In this document: piece after piece, positions 7,278 to 15,799 of the stretch
Layout: each line of letters begins with the position of its first letter
Position numbering within the stretch: the first letter of the stretch is position 1
Notes under the pieces: model-generated
What the model saw: the letters and a program-made list of their open reading frames with translations, nothing else
Databases searched by the model: none
Told to the model about the DNA's origin: nothing
Source: CAZEDU01 sp964511185
Lineage (GTDB): Bacteria > Myxococcota > Myxococcia > Myxococcales > Myxococcaceae
Length of the DNA: 59,487 bases
NCBI GenBank assembly: GCA_964511185.1
Contig: CAZEDU010000013.1
Span: forward strand, 1 to 59,487
Reading direction: 5' to 3'
Translations under genes and position numbers: made by a program

Positions 7278-8462
7278 ATGCTGCCCCTGCTCTCCGCGGT
7301 CCTCTTCATGGGCGCCTTGCTCGGCGTGGTCGCGCTGACCACTCAGCTCTTCTTGCTCTGGAGGCACCTGCGCGCGCCGGCGCCGAGCCCGCGGGCGTAC
7401 GCGCCGATCTCCGTGCTCAAGCCGTTGTGCGGGGTCGACGACGGGCTCCTGGACAACCTCGCGTCGTTCGCCGCGATCGACTACCCCGCCTTCGAGGTGG
7501 TGCTCGGCGTGAAGGACGAGGCCGACCCGGCGTTCGCGGTCGCGCGGAAGGCGGTCGAGCGTTGGCCGCACTGCATGCGGCTGGTGCTCCAGCGCGGAGC
7601 GCCCGGCTTGAACCCGAAGGTGAATCAGCTCATCACGCTGGAGCGCGCCGCGCGGCACGCGCTGCTGGTGGTGAGCGACTCCAACGTCCGCGTGCGGCCC
7701 GACTACTTGAAAGAGATCGCCGCGCACTTCGAGAACCCCGAGGTGGGCTGCGTCACGCACCCGATCAGCGGCGAGGACGAGCGGCGGCTCGGCTCGCTGC
7801 TCGACAACATGCACCTGTCGACCAACATCGCGCCGGGCATCGTCTCCGCGCGCTTCATCAACTTGTCGATCGTCGTCGGCAAGTCGATGGCGCTTCGCCG
7901 CGCGGACTTGGAGCGGCTCGGCGGCTTCTTCGCGTTCAAGGACTACCTGGCCGAGGACTACGTCTTCGGACAAAAGGTCGTCGAGGCGCTGGGCAAGAAG
8001 GTCGCGGTCGCCCACCAGACCATCGTCAACGTGTCGCAGCACAAGTCGTTGAGCGACTTCCTCGCGCGGTACCTGCGGTGGGGCGTGGTGCAGCGCACCG
8101 CCATCCGCCTCCACACCTTCATCGGGCAGGGGCTGATGAACCCGGTGCCGATCGTGGCGCTGGCGGTGCTCCTCCACCCCGCCAAGCCCACCCTGCTCCT
8201 GGCGGCCGTCGTCCTAGTCGCCAAGCTGTTGATCGACATCACCTCGGGCGAGCTGATGCGGCCGGGCGGCTTCGGCGCGCGGGCGCTGCTGGCGATTCCG
8301 TTGAAGGACTTCCTCCTGTTCGTCGCCTGGCTCAACGCGGTGTTCAGCCGGACCGTGCTGTGGCGAGGCAACCGCCTGCGCGTCGAGAGCGGCTCGCGGC
8401 TGGTGGCGCTCCCGGCCTTGATCGCCGAAGCCGACGCGCTCGACGAACGCGCCGCGGCCTGA
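7278..8462 (+). CDS. Family-21 glycosyltransferase (ceramide glucosyltransferase/HpnI type)
   Basis: This 394-residue membrane glycosyltransferase has an N-terminal membrane anchor (about 3-28), a GT-A catalytic domain and hydrophobic C-terminal segments (about 285-320 and 335-355). The family-21 residues are present: D54-D55 (D1), DSN at 134-136 (D2), ED at 226-227 (D3) and the R-x-x-R-W motif RYLRW at 264-268. Relatives transfer a sugar from UDP-sugar to ceramide, diacylglycerol or hopanoid lipids at the cytoplasmic face. The ATG was chosen because GGAAAGGA lies about seven bases upstream. The phosphoesterase 88 bases downstream and the surrounding phosphate genes suggest glycolipid synthesis when phosphate is short (inference). 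The lipid acceptor cannot be told from the sequence. Confidence 0.85.
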   Translation: MLPLLSAVLFMGALLGVVALTTQLFLLWRHLRAPAPSPRAYAPISVLKPLCGVDDGLLDNLASFAAIDYPAFEVVLGVKDEADPAFAVARKAVERWPHCMRLVLQRGAPGLNPKVNQLITLERAARHALLVVSDSNVRVRPDYLKEIAAHFENPEVGCVTHPISGEDERRLGSLLDNMHLSTNIAPGIVSARFINLSIVVGKSMALRRADLERLGGFFAFKDYLAEDYVFGQKVVEALGKKVAVAHQTIVNVSQHKSLSDFLARYLRWGVVQRTAIRLHTFIGQGLMNPVPIVALAVLLHPAKPTLLLAAVVLVAKLLIDITSGELMRPGGFGARALLAIPLKDFLLFVAWLNAVFSRTVLWRGNRLRVESGSRLVALPALIAEADALDERAAA

Positions 8463-8481
8463 CGCTTCGTTGCCGAAGCGT
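8462..8481 (+). terminator. Hairpin directly after the glycosyltransferase stop
   Basis: CGCTTCG-TTGC-CGAAGCG forms a perfect 7-pair stem with a 4-base loop (8 pairs with the flanking A-T), starting at the stop codon. There is no T-tract after it, so it may be a weak terminator or an mRNA-stabilising hairpin that lowers expression of the downstream phosphoesterase. Confidence 0.45.
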
Positions 8482-8550
8482 TGCGGCGAAATGGCCCCCC
8501 TGTCACGGCGGCTCCATTCGCCCGTCGCCGCGGGTCGCTAGCGTTCCGCC

Positions 8551-9378
8551 ATGCTGCGACGAACGCTGGCGCATCTGTCGGACCTGCACCTGGGGCAGTC
8601 GGCGGCGAGGGAGCGGGTCGCCCGTGAGCTGGTCGAGGTGCTGCTGGAAGCCGAAGTCGACCACGTGGTGGTGACCGGCGACCTGACGCACCGCGGCCGG
8701 TTGAGCGAGCTTCGCCTCTTCGAGTCGATCTTCGCGCCGCTCTTCTCGCAAGGGCGCGTGACGGTGGTGCCGGGCAACCACGACCGGGTGGGGGAAGACG
8801 CGGGGGCGCGGCTGATGGACGGCGCGCGCGTGCGCGTCGAAGCGCAGCCCGGGCTCTACCTGATTCGCGTCGACTCGACCGGGCCACACAACCGGTCGTA
8901 CTTCCGAAGCCACGGGGACCTATGCGCCCGCGTGCTCGAAGAGATCGACGCCGCGCTCGACCGCGCGCCCGACGACGCGCTCTGCACCATGCTCCTGCAC
9001 CACCACCCCTTACCGCTGCCCGAAGAGAGCGTCGCCGAGTGGTTCGCCAGCCGGATGGGGTGGCCGCACGCGCTCGAGCTCAGCTTGGGAGGCGCCTTGC
9101 TCGCCCGCGCCGCGGGCCGCTGCGACCTGGTGCTGCACGGCCACCGACACGTGCCCCGCTGCTTTCGCGTCGAGCCCGCCGCCTCGCGTCCGCTCCTGGT
9201 CTACAACGCGGGGAGCAGCACCGAGCTGGGGCGCTCGCGCGTTTTCACGCACCAGGCCGGAAGGCTGCTCGAATGGCCGCGCTGGCTCTCGCCCCCGGAC
9301 GCCTGGCGCCGGACGCTCCACGCCATTCACCGCGAGCCGGAAGCGCCGGTGCCCGCGGTGGTCGCCGGTCACTTCTGA
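8551..9378 (+). CDS. Calcineurin-type metallophosphoesterase
   Basis: This 275-residue protein carries all five metal-ligand blocks of the family: DLH (11-13), GD (43-44, VVVTGDLTHRG), GNHD (75-78), the His cluster HHHP (150-153) and HGHRH (196-200). It has no signal peptide, so it should be cytoplasmic and bind two metal ions. Members include cyclic-nucleotide phosphodiesterases and PlcP, the phospholipase that removes phospholipid head groups in phosphate-starved bacteria. The family-21 glycosyltransferase just upstream and the Pho setting make a PlcP-like role plausible, but cAMP phosphodiesterase or another activity cannot be excluded. Its last ten bases overlap the end of the convergent ppx. 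Confidence 0.85.
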   Translation: MLRRTLAHLSDLHLGQSAARERVARELVEVLLEAEVDHVVVTGDLTHRGRLSELRLFESIFAPLFSQGRVTVVPGNHDRVGEDAGARLMDGARVRVEAQPGLYLIRVDSTGPHNRSYFRSHGDLCARVLEEIDAALDRAPDDALCTMLLHHHPLPLPEESVAEWFASRMGWPHALELSLGGALLARAAGRCDLVLHGHRHVPRCFRVEPAASRPLLVYNAGSSTELGRSRVFTHQAGRLLEWPRWLSPPDAWRRTLHAIHREPEAPVPAVVAGHF

Positions 9379-10910
9379 CGCGCGCGCTCGACGTGAAACG
9401 CCAGCCGCTTGCCGAAGACCTCGCGGAAGAGCCGCTGCTCGTGCTCCACGTCCCACAGCTCCAAGTCCACAGGCGCGTTGGCCTTCAGGCGCACCAGCAC
9501 GGCGCGGCCGCTGACCGTCGCGCTCGCCCGCGTGACCGGCTGCAGGTGGCTGCGATCGAGGGAGTCGGCGACGCGCAGCAGCGTGGCGCACTTGCGCACC
9601 AGCCGCGCCTCGGACGGAAGCAGCCCCTCCATGCCCATGTGGTCCAGCGCGGGCGGCGTGCGGCGGTGGTACCGCGCGATGCGGGCCACCAGCTCGCGCT
9701 CGCGGTCGGCGAGCCCCGGGATGTCCGCGTTCTGAATCAAGTAGTAGGTGTGCTTGTGGTGGCGCTGGTGGCTGACCGCGTTGCCGATGTCGTGCAACAG
9801 AGCCGCGACCTCGAGGTACGGCCGGGCGGCCGCCGGCAGCTTGTGCAGCCCAGCCAGGTCATCGAACAACGTGAGCGCGAGCGACGAGACCTTGCGCGCG
9901 TGGCCTTCGTCCCACTCGAAGCGCGTCCCGATGGCGCTGGCCGCGTCGGCGAGCGAATGGTCGTCCTTCTCGCGCCTTCCGCGCCGGACCTGGTCGATGA
10001 GGATGCCGTCCCTCAAGCCGCGGTCGACCACGGTGACCGAGTCGAGCGCGAGGTGCTCGGCGATCGCTTCGAGGATCACCGCCCCGGCGACGACGATGTC
10101 GGCCCGCCGCGGGTCGAAGTGCTTGCGGCGCTTCTGCTGGGTCATGCCGGCGAGCTTGTGGATGGCGCGCTCGAGCTGCTTGGGGCTGACGTGGCGGGTG
10201 CCTTCCGCGGCGGCGAACGAGACCACCGCGTTGATGGTGCCCGAGCTGCCCAGCGCGGTGCGCGGCGCGTACGGGATGCGGGCCGGCAGCGCCTTCTTGA
10301 CGATCTCGCGCGCGTAGTCGCGCATGACGCGCAGCTTCTTCTCGCCCAGCTTCCCGGACGCATCGAACAGCTCGGTCAAGCGCACCGCGCCCAGCCCGAT
10401 GCTCCACAGGTCGCGGGGGCGCTCACCGAAGGCGAACGCCACCTCGGTCGAGCCCCCGCCGATGTCGATGCACAGCGAGCGCGTGAACGGCGGCTTGCCT
10501 TGCAGCACGCCCAGGCAGATGAGGCGCGCCTCTTCCTTGCCCGAGACGACCTCGAGCGTCAGGCCGGCCTCTTGCCGCGCCCGTCGGACGATCTCGTCTC
10601 GGTTCTTGGCCTCGCGGATCGCGCTGGTGGCGACCGCGCGCACGCGGGCGTCGTAGCGGCGGCACAGCGCCGAGTACCGCCGCAGCGCGGCCAGCAGCCG
10701 GTCGGCCACCGGGCGGGCGATGACGCCGGTGGTGAAGACCCCTTCGCCCGGCCGCACCGGGTCGCGCTCCTGGTGAAGCGTCTCCAGCGAGCCGTCGGGC
10801 AGCAGGCGCGCGAGCTCCAAGCGAACGGCGTTGGTGCCGACGTCGATGGCGGCGAGGACGTCGCCGAAGCGCTCGCGGCGCCGCGGGGTTGCAGAGGTGG
10901 CTCGAGGCAT
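9369..10910 (-). CDS. ppx: Exopolyphosphatase / pppGpp phosphatase (Ppx/GppA family)
   Basis: This 513-residue enzyme releases phosphate from the ends of polyphosphate, or acts on pppGpp. The N-terminal sugar-kinase-fold ATPase domain shows AAIDVGTNAVRLELA (about 19-33), TSAIREAKNRDE, the phosphate loop DIGGGSTEV (about 150) and GSSGTINAVVSFAA. The C-terminal half carries an HD-type domain with ALLHDIGNAVSHQRHHKHTY (about 375-395) and VADSLDRSHLQ. Length and two-domain plan match long Ppx/GppA proteins. It is divergent from ppk, with 97 bases between the starts. Together they would set the polyphosphate pool. Whether polyphosphate or pppGpp is preferred is not visible. Confidence 0.92.
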   Translation of the reverse strand: MPRATSATPRRRERFGDVLAAIDVGTNAVRLELARLLPDGSLETLHQERDPVRPGEGVFTTGVIARPVADRLLAALRRYSALCRRYDARVRAVATSAIREAKNRDEIVRRARQEAGLTLEVVSGKEEARLICLGVLQGKPPFTRSLCIDIGGGSTEVAFAFGERPRDLWSIGLGAVRLTELFDASGKLGEKKLRVMRDYAREIVKKALPARIPYAPRTALGSSGTINAVVSFAAAEGTRHVSPKQLERAIHKLAGMTQQKRRKHFDPRRADIVVAGAVILEAIAEHLALDSVTVVDRGLRDGILIDQVRRGRREKDDHSLADAASAIGTRFEWDEGHARKVSSLALTLFDDLAGLHKLPAAARPYLEVAALLHDIGNAVSHQRHHKHTYYLIQNADIPGLADRERELVARIARYHRRTPPALDHMGMEGLLPSEARLVRKCATLLRVADSLDRSHLQPVTRASATVSGRAVLVRLKANAPVDLELWDVEHEQRLFREVFGKRLAFHVERARQK

Positions 10911-10964
10911 GGCGCGCCGCTAAGAGTACTGCTGCGCCGAAGTGCCTACATCGTCTTTCGCTTT

Positions 10965-10980
10965 GTGACAAAGGCGTCAC
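10965..10980. promoter_or_regulatory. GTGAC/GTCAC inverted repeat in the ppx-ppk gap
   Basis: GTGAC-AAAGGC-GTCAC is a perfect 5-base inverted repeat with a 6-base spacer, 28 bases before ppk and 55 before ppx. Its half-sites equal the GTCAC cores of the two Pho-box-like repeats, but here they face each other, so it is not a standard PhoB box. It may be an operator for a dimeric regulator of both genes. Confidence 0.35.
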
Positions 10981-11007
10981 GCGCTGGAGGCAGACGGCCG
11001 TGCGAGC

Positions 11008-13179
11008 ATGGGAGACAAGGTGGACGCCAGCGACAGAAACCTCTTCATCAACCGCGAGCTGTCGTGGCTGGCGTTCAACGAGCGGGTGCTCTCGGAGGCC
11101 GCGAACGCCTCGCTCCCGGTCTACGAGCGGCTCAAGTTCCTCGCCATCGCCTCGTCGAACCTGGACGAGTTCTTCATGGTGCGCGTGGCCGGCCTCAAGC
11201 AGCAGATCGCGGGCGGCGTCGCCGAGCACGGGCCCGACGGCATGCTCCCGGGCGAACAGCTGCACGCGATTGCCGAGCGCGTGCACTTCATGGTCACCGA
11301 GCAATACCGGCTGTGGTCGCGCGAGCTCTTGCCGCTGCTCTCGGCCATCGGCGTCCGGGTGCTCTCGCGCGGGGAGCTCGCGGCGGATCAGAAGACCGCC
11401 GCCAAGGCGCACTTCTCGTCCTCGGTCTTCCCCGCCCTGACGCCCCTGGCGGTCGACCCCGGTCACCCCTTCCCGCACCTGCGCAACAAGTCCCTCAACG
11501 TCGCGGTCATCCTTCGCAAGGAAGGGCGAAGGCGAAAGCGCGAGCTGCTCGAAAGCTCGCTCGCCGTGGTGCAGGTGCCGAGCGTGCTCTCGCGGCTGGT
11601 GGCGTTGCCGGCGGCGAGCGGCCACGCGCACCTGCTGCTCGAGGAGCTCATCGCGCTGCACGCCGGAGAGCTGTTCCCGGGCTACACCGTGATCGAGAGC
11701 GCGCCCTTCCGCGTCACGCGCAACTGGGACTTGAACGTCGACGAGGAGGAGTCCGAAGACCTGCTGTCGACGATTCAAGACGAGCTCCGCCGGCGGGATC
11801 GCGGCGCCGCCGTGCGGCTGGAGATCGACGCGAGCGCGTCCACGGGGCTGGAGGCCCAGCTGGTCCAGGCGCTCAAGCTGACCCCGCCCGACGTCTACCG
11901 CGTCTTGGGGCCGCTCCAGCTCCAAGACCTCACCGCGCTGTCTGATCTGGACCTAAGGCCCGAGCACCGCGTCGAGCCCTTCGTGCCGGCCACGCCGCTG
12001 CCGCTCAAGGACGCCGAGTCGATCATCTCGATGGTCGGCGCGCGCGACGTCCTGCTGCACCACCCCTACGAGTCGTTCGATCCGGTGGTGCGCTTCATCG
12101 AGGATGCGGCCGACGACCCCAACGTCCTCGCCATCAAGCAGACGCTCTACCGCACCAGCGGCGACAGCCCGATCGCGCGGGCGCTGGTGCGCGCCTGCGA
12201 GAACGGCAAGCAGGTCGCCGTGCTCGTCGAGCTCAAGGCGCGCCTCGACGAGGCGAACAACATCGCTTGGGCGCGGCGCATGGAAGAGAGCGGCGTGCAC
12301 GTGGTGTACGGGCTCATCGGGCTCAAGACGCACTGCAAGGTCGCGCTGGTGGTGCGGCGCGAGGGCCACGGCATCCGCCGCTACGTGCACCTCGGCACGG
12401 GCAACTACAACCCGCACACCGCCCGGCAGTACACCGACCTCTCGCTCTTCAGCTCTCGCCAGGAGCTGGCCGAAGACGTGACGGCGCTGTTCAACATGCT
12501 CACCGGCTACTCGGTCACCCCCAACTTCAAGCGGCTGTCCGTCGCGCCGATGGGGCTGCTGCCCAAGGTGCTCGAGCTCATCGATCGCGAGACGCAGCGC
12601 GCGCGCCGCGGCGAGCCGGCGCGCATCATCGCCAAGATGAATTCGCTGGCGGAGGCGCAGGTGATCCGCGCGCTGTACGCGGCGAGCCAAGCCGGGGTGG
12701 AGATCGACCTGCTCGTCCGGGGCATCTGCTGCCTGCGGCCCGGCGTGGCCGGCGTGAGCGAGCGCATCCGGGTGTACAGCGTGGTGGACCGCTTCCTCGA
12801 GCACAGCCGGGTGTTCGCGTTCGGCGCCGGCACCCAGACCGAGGTCTACTTGTCCTCCGCCGACTGGATGAGCCGCAACTTCCACCGCCGCATCGAGGTG
12901 ATGTTCCCGGTGGAGGACCCAGCCATCCGGGCGCGGCTGCTCGACGAGGTCCTCGGGGTGGCGTTGAAGGACAACGTGAAGGCGCGGCAGCTCTTGGTGG
13001 ACGGAAACTACGTGCCTGTCATGGCCAACGGCGTCCCGCCGGTCCGCAGCCAGACGCTGCTGCTCGAAGCCGCCCGCCGCGCGAGCGAGCTCAAGGCGAG
13101 CGACCCGATGCTCCGGCACGTCGCGGCGCCCGAAGGCATCGAGCCGCTGCGCTCACCTGGGCTGCCAGCGCAGCCGTAA
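11008..13179 (+). CDS. ppk: Polyphosphate kinase 1
   Basis: This 723-residue PPK1 polymerises the terminal phosphate of ATP into polyphosphate. The N-terminal domain has FINRELSWLAFNERVL and ASSNLDEFFMVRVAGL. The phospholipase-D-like halves carry the autophosphorylated His (H442 in GLKTHCKVALV) and the second conserved His (H626 in RNFHRRIEVMFPV). HLGTGNYNPHTARQYTDLS lies between them. Length is typical of the family. The ATG at 11008 lacks a close ribosome-binding site. A GTG four codons later (11020) has GGGAGA four bases before it and may be the true start. It diverges from ppx across a gap that contains an inverted repeat. Confidence 0.97.
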   Translation: MGDKVDASDRNLFINRELSWLAFNERVLSEAANASLPVYERLKFLAIASSNLDEFFMVRVAGLKQQIAGGVAEHGPDGMLPGEQLHAIAERVHFMVTEQYRLWSRELLPLLSAIGVRVLSRGELAADQKTAAKAHFSSSVFPALTPLAVDPGHPFPHLRNKSLNVAVILRKEGRRRKRELLESSLAVVQVPSVLSRLVALPAASGHAHLLLEELIALHAGELFPGYTVIESAPFRVTRNWDLNVDEEESEDLLSTIQDELRRRDRGAAVRLEIDASASTGLEAQLVQALKLTPPDVYRVLGPLQLQDLTALSDLDLRPEHRVEPFVPATPLPLKDAESIISMVGARDVLLHHPYESFDPVVRFIEDAADDPNVLAIKQTLYRTSGDSPIARALVRACENGKQVAVLVELKARLDEANNIAWARRMEESGVHVVYGLIGLKTHCKVALVVRREGHGIRRYVHLGTGNYNPHTARQYTDLSLFSSRQELAEDVTALFNMLTGYSVTPNFKRLSVAPMGLLPKVLELIDRETQRARRGEPARIIAKMNSLAEAQVIRALYAASQAGVEIDLLVRGICCLRPGVAGVSERIRVYSVVDRFLEHSRVFAFGAGTQTEVYLSSADWMSRNFHRRIEVMFPVEDPAIRARLLDEVLGVALKDNVKARQLLVDGNYVPVMANGVPPVRSQTLLLEAARRASELKASDPMLRHVAAPEGIEPLRSPGLPAQP

Positions 13180-13245
13180 GCAGCCCAAAGAAATTCCACC
13201 GAACCCACCACTGCCTACAGCGCATGGCCGACTAGACTGAGCGCC

Positions 13246-13767
13246 ATGATCGGCCTCGCGCTGTCCTCTTTCGGGCGCAGGATGCTCTCCAACGAAGCGT
13301 CGCTTCGCGCTTCTCTGACGTGTCCAGTTCTGGTTTGGGAGGCGCCCCCCGCCGAAGGCGGAAAGACCCCGCTGTTCGCCACTGGCTCCACGTCGAAGTT
13401 GAACCGCCCCAGCGCCACGGAGCCGGTGGTCTTCGAGCTGAAGAAGATGAACGCGCGGAGCAACGCCTTCTCGATGGGCATCACCGTCGGACGGACCGAC
13501 AACAACGACATCACCATCGCCGACGACAGCATCTCGCGCTTCCACGCGTACTTCACCTGCGAGCGGCTGACCGACACCTGGAAGCTGATCGACGCCGAGA
13601 GCAAGAACGGCACCTGGCTGGGGCCGCTGCGGCTGCCGTCGAACTCGCCGCACCCGCTGCCCCCCATCGGCACGATCAAGTTCGGAGGCGTGCAGCTCCG
13701 CTTCTTCTTGCCGAGCTACTTCCTCGAGTACCTGCACTCGACGATGCACGCAGCGCAGAAGGCGTAG
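13246..13767 (+). CDS. FHA-domain protein
   Basis: This protein of about 173 residues is mostly one forkhead-associated domain (about 75-155). The core residues are visible: TVGRTDNNDITIADDSISRFHAYF, in which GR, S and the S-x-x-H pair form the phosphothreonine pocket, and DAESKNGTWLG, the N-G-T loop. FHA domains read Thr phosphorylation by Ser/Thr kinases, which are numerous in myxobacteria. The first 60 or so codons have weaker coding character, so the true start may lie further in, for example before SKLNRPSATEP. It follows ppk by 66 bases on the same strand and converges on the TatT-like gene. The partner is unknown. Confidence 0.8.
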   Translation: MIGLALSSFGRRMLSNEASLRASLTCPVLVWEAPPAEGGKTPLFATGSTSKLNRPSATEPVVFELKKMNARSNAFSMGITVGRTDNNDITIADDSISRFHAYFTCERLTDTWKLIDAESKNGTWLGPLRLPSNSPHPLPPIGTIKFGGVQLRFFLPSYFLEYLHSTMHAAQKA

Positions 13768-13773
13768 CCGCGC

Positions 13774-14646
13774 TCAGAAGAGCTCTTCCGCCTTCTTCTT
13801 GAGCTCGGCCGCCTTGGCCTTCTCCACGCGCTGCTCGGCCACCTCGGGCACCGCGTCGTCGGGCAGCGCCACGACATCGCTCAAGAGCTTGTCGAACAGC
13901 GCGCGGTCCTGCTTCTTGACCGCGTACGTCTCGGCCATCAACACCAGGTTGCCGGCGTACTGGGGCGCCATCTGCAGCGCCTTGTCGAAGTTCTGCTTGC
14001 TCAAGTTCATGTCGCCGCCGGCGAACCCGGGCGCGATCGCGTAGTACGCGCCGAAGTAGCGGTAGGGCGCCGCTTGGAAGTAGTCCGGCGCCTTCGACAG
14101 CACCCAGTCCATTACCGCCTTGATCTTGTCTTTGTTGGCGAGCTGCGTGGCGATGCCCTTCGCCTTGGCCCAGCGCCCGAGGTTGGCGGAGTACCAGTAG
14201 GCCGGCTCGACCTCCTTCTCGGTCAACAGCGGCAGCGCCTCTTCCAGCTTGGCGCCGCTGGTCATCTTGTTGCGGAACGCCTCGTTCGAGGCCCCCAGGG
14301 CGCGCTCGCCGGCCGCGATGCCCTTCTCGTAGATGGCGAGCGCCGCTTCGGGCCGCTCCGACCGCATGAAGCCGTCCGCCAGGAAGTAGTAGGCGCGGGT
14401 CAGCTTGGCCCAGATCGCCGGATCGTTGGGCGTCCGCTCCGCCGTCTGCTCCCACGCCGCGATCGCCTTCTCCACCTCGGCGCGCTCGGTGCGGCGGGTC
14501 CAAGCGTCGTCTCCCGCAGCGCGCGCGTCGTCGCCGCTCTCCGGGCTCGCCACCGGCGCGCCGGCGGTTTCCCACTGCGCTTGACGTTTCGCCGCGCAAC
14601 CGACCAGCACGACGCACAGAATCAACGACACGAAGCGAAGGGCCAT
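13774..14646 (-). CDS. TatT-like lipoprotein (TRAP transporter T-component family)
   Basis: This 290-residue lipoprotein has a lipobox (VVLVGCAAK, Cys 17) and then helical repeats of TPR type filling the mature chain. The pattern AKLTRAYYFLADGFM, then AYWYSANLGRWAKAKGI and a large loop region ending YYAIAPGFAGGDMNLSKQNFDKAL, is that of the TatT family. TatT was described as the periplasmic partner of a TRAP solute-binding protein in Treponema. No TRAP binding protein or permease is nearby, so the transport link is by family only. The C-terminal 45 residues are charged (KAKAAELKKKAEELF). It lies downstream of the molybdopterin gene, with 76 bases between them. Confidence 0.75.
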   Translation of the reverse strand: MALRFVSLILCVVLVGCAAKRQAQWETAGAPVASPESGDDARAAGDDAWTRRTERAEVEKAIAAWEQTAERTPNDPAIWAKLTRAYYFLADGFMRSERPEAALAIYEKGIAAGERALGASNEAFRNKMTSGAKLEEALPLLTEKEVEPAYWYSANLGRWAKAKGIATQLANKDKIKAVMDWVLSKAPDYFQAAPYRYFGAYYAIAPGFAGGDMNLSKQNFDKALQMAPQYAGNLVLMAETYAVKKQDRALFDKLLSDVVALPDDAVPEVAEQRVEKAKAAELKKKAEELF

Positions 14647-14722
14647 GTGAACGCTCCCGTAAGAAAGGGCGGCGATTCTGGCCGCGCGCGCCTTCGCTGG
14701 AAAGCATTTCCGCGCTTTTCAG

Positions 14723-15796
14723 TCAGGGATCAGCGCCGTCTGTGCGGACCTGAAAGCCCACCTCCACGACGTGCTCGGCCTCCACCCGCACGGGTGCCAT
14801 GCGCGGCGCTGGGCGGCTCGCGATGTCTTGCAGCAGCCCGCCCACGCCCATGCCCGCGATGTCCGCGCCGTCGACCGGCACGCCCGCCAGAACGCGCCGC
14901 AACACCATGTCGAAGCCGCTGAACTTCGGGCTGCGCGCGCAGTCGGGGAGCCCGAGCACGGGCACGCTTCCCAGCCGCCCGAGCATCAAGAGGTCCCCGG
15001 GGTCGACCGGCATGCCCAGGTGCAGCACCTCACCTCCCAGGTGGGTGAGCGCGGCGGGCAACACGTCGCGACGGTCCAGCGTGGCGGAGGCCCCGACCAT
15101 CAAGATGAGCCGCGCGCCGTTGGCCTTGAGCTTGTCCAGCTCGCGCGCCACGTCCTCGACGCGGTGGGCGCAAAGCGCGCCGGCCATCAGCCGGCTGCCG
15201 AGCAGCTCCAGCCGTTCGCGCGTGACGGCCGCGGTCGACGCGAGCACAGCGTCCTTCACGCCGGGAAGCCGCGTCTGAAGCAGCCCCACGTCCCAGGGCG
15301 AAAACGGCTCGAGCGACAGGGGCGGGCCGCCGCGCCCAGCGGTCGCGTCCCACGCGGCGAGCGTCTGCTCTCGGACGGCGAACGGGATGATCTTGAGCGT
15401 CGCGGCGATCTGCCCCGCGCGCACCTTGCCGAGCGCGCGCACCGTCGCCAGGGCCAGCGCCTCGTCGATCCGGTTCAGCGCGTCGATGCGCGCCTCGTCG
15501 ACGCGCACCAGGCCCGCCTTCTGGGCGATCAGGTTGACGCGGCCCGCGAAGGCAGACGTCGGCTGCAGCCCCGGGCCGGCGATCGCCACCGCCGCCCGGC
15601 GCGCCGCCTCGTCTTCGGCGACGTCGCCCGGATCGAGCCGCGCCACCACCACCCGCTGGTGGCCTTCGGCGGCGAGCGCAACGACGTCCTCGGCCGTCAG
15701 CACGCAGCCCTTCTTCAGCGTGCGGGTGCCGACGGAGAGCCCGTGCGCGAGCAGCGCCCCGACGGCCTCGAGAGTGGGGACCTCTCCGAAGAACAT
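14723..15796 (-). CDS. Molybdopterin-binding (MoeA/MogA-like) protein
   Basis: This 357-residue protein has an N-terminal region with GTRTLKKGCVLTAEDVVALAA and AGRVNLIAQKAG, typical of the molybdopterin-binding half of proteins often fused to a MocA-type nucleotidyltransferase. A MoaB/MogA-fold domain follows, with LMVGASATLDRRDVLPAAL, GMPVDPGDLLMLG, VLGLPDCARSPKFSGFD and MGVGGLLQDIA. The MocA part is absent, so it is the stand-alone form. It probably takes part in loading or modifying molybdenum cofactor for xanthine-dehydrogenase-type enzymes. Three bases upstream on the same strand lies a relic of xdhC, which supports that pathway. No molybdoenzyme structural genes are in the window. Confidence 0.8.
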   Translation of the reverse strand: MFFGEVPTLEAVGALLAHGLSVGTRTLKKGCVLTAEDVVALAAEGHQRVVVARLDPGDVAEDEAARRAAVAIAGPGLQPTSAFAGRVNLIAQKAGLVRVDEARIDALNRIDEALALATVRALGKVRAGQIAATLKIIPFAVREQTLAAWDATAGRGGPPLSLEPFSPWDVGLLQTRLPGVKDAVLASTAAVTRERLELLGSRLMAGALCAHRVEDVARELDKLKANGARLILMVGASATLDRRDVLPAALTHLGGEVLHLGMPVDPGDLLMLGRLGSVPVLGLPDCARSPKFSGFDMVLRRVLAGVPVDGADIAGMGVGGLLQDIASRPAPRMAPVRVEAEHVVEVGFQVRTDGADP

Positions 15797-15799
15797 GGC

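Noticed and set aside
8500..8520. CTGTCAC-GGCG-GCTCCAT before the phosphoesterase as a third Pho box
   Set aside because: Only the first half matches; the second half shares three of seven bases with the consensus.
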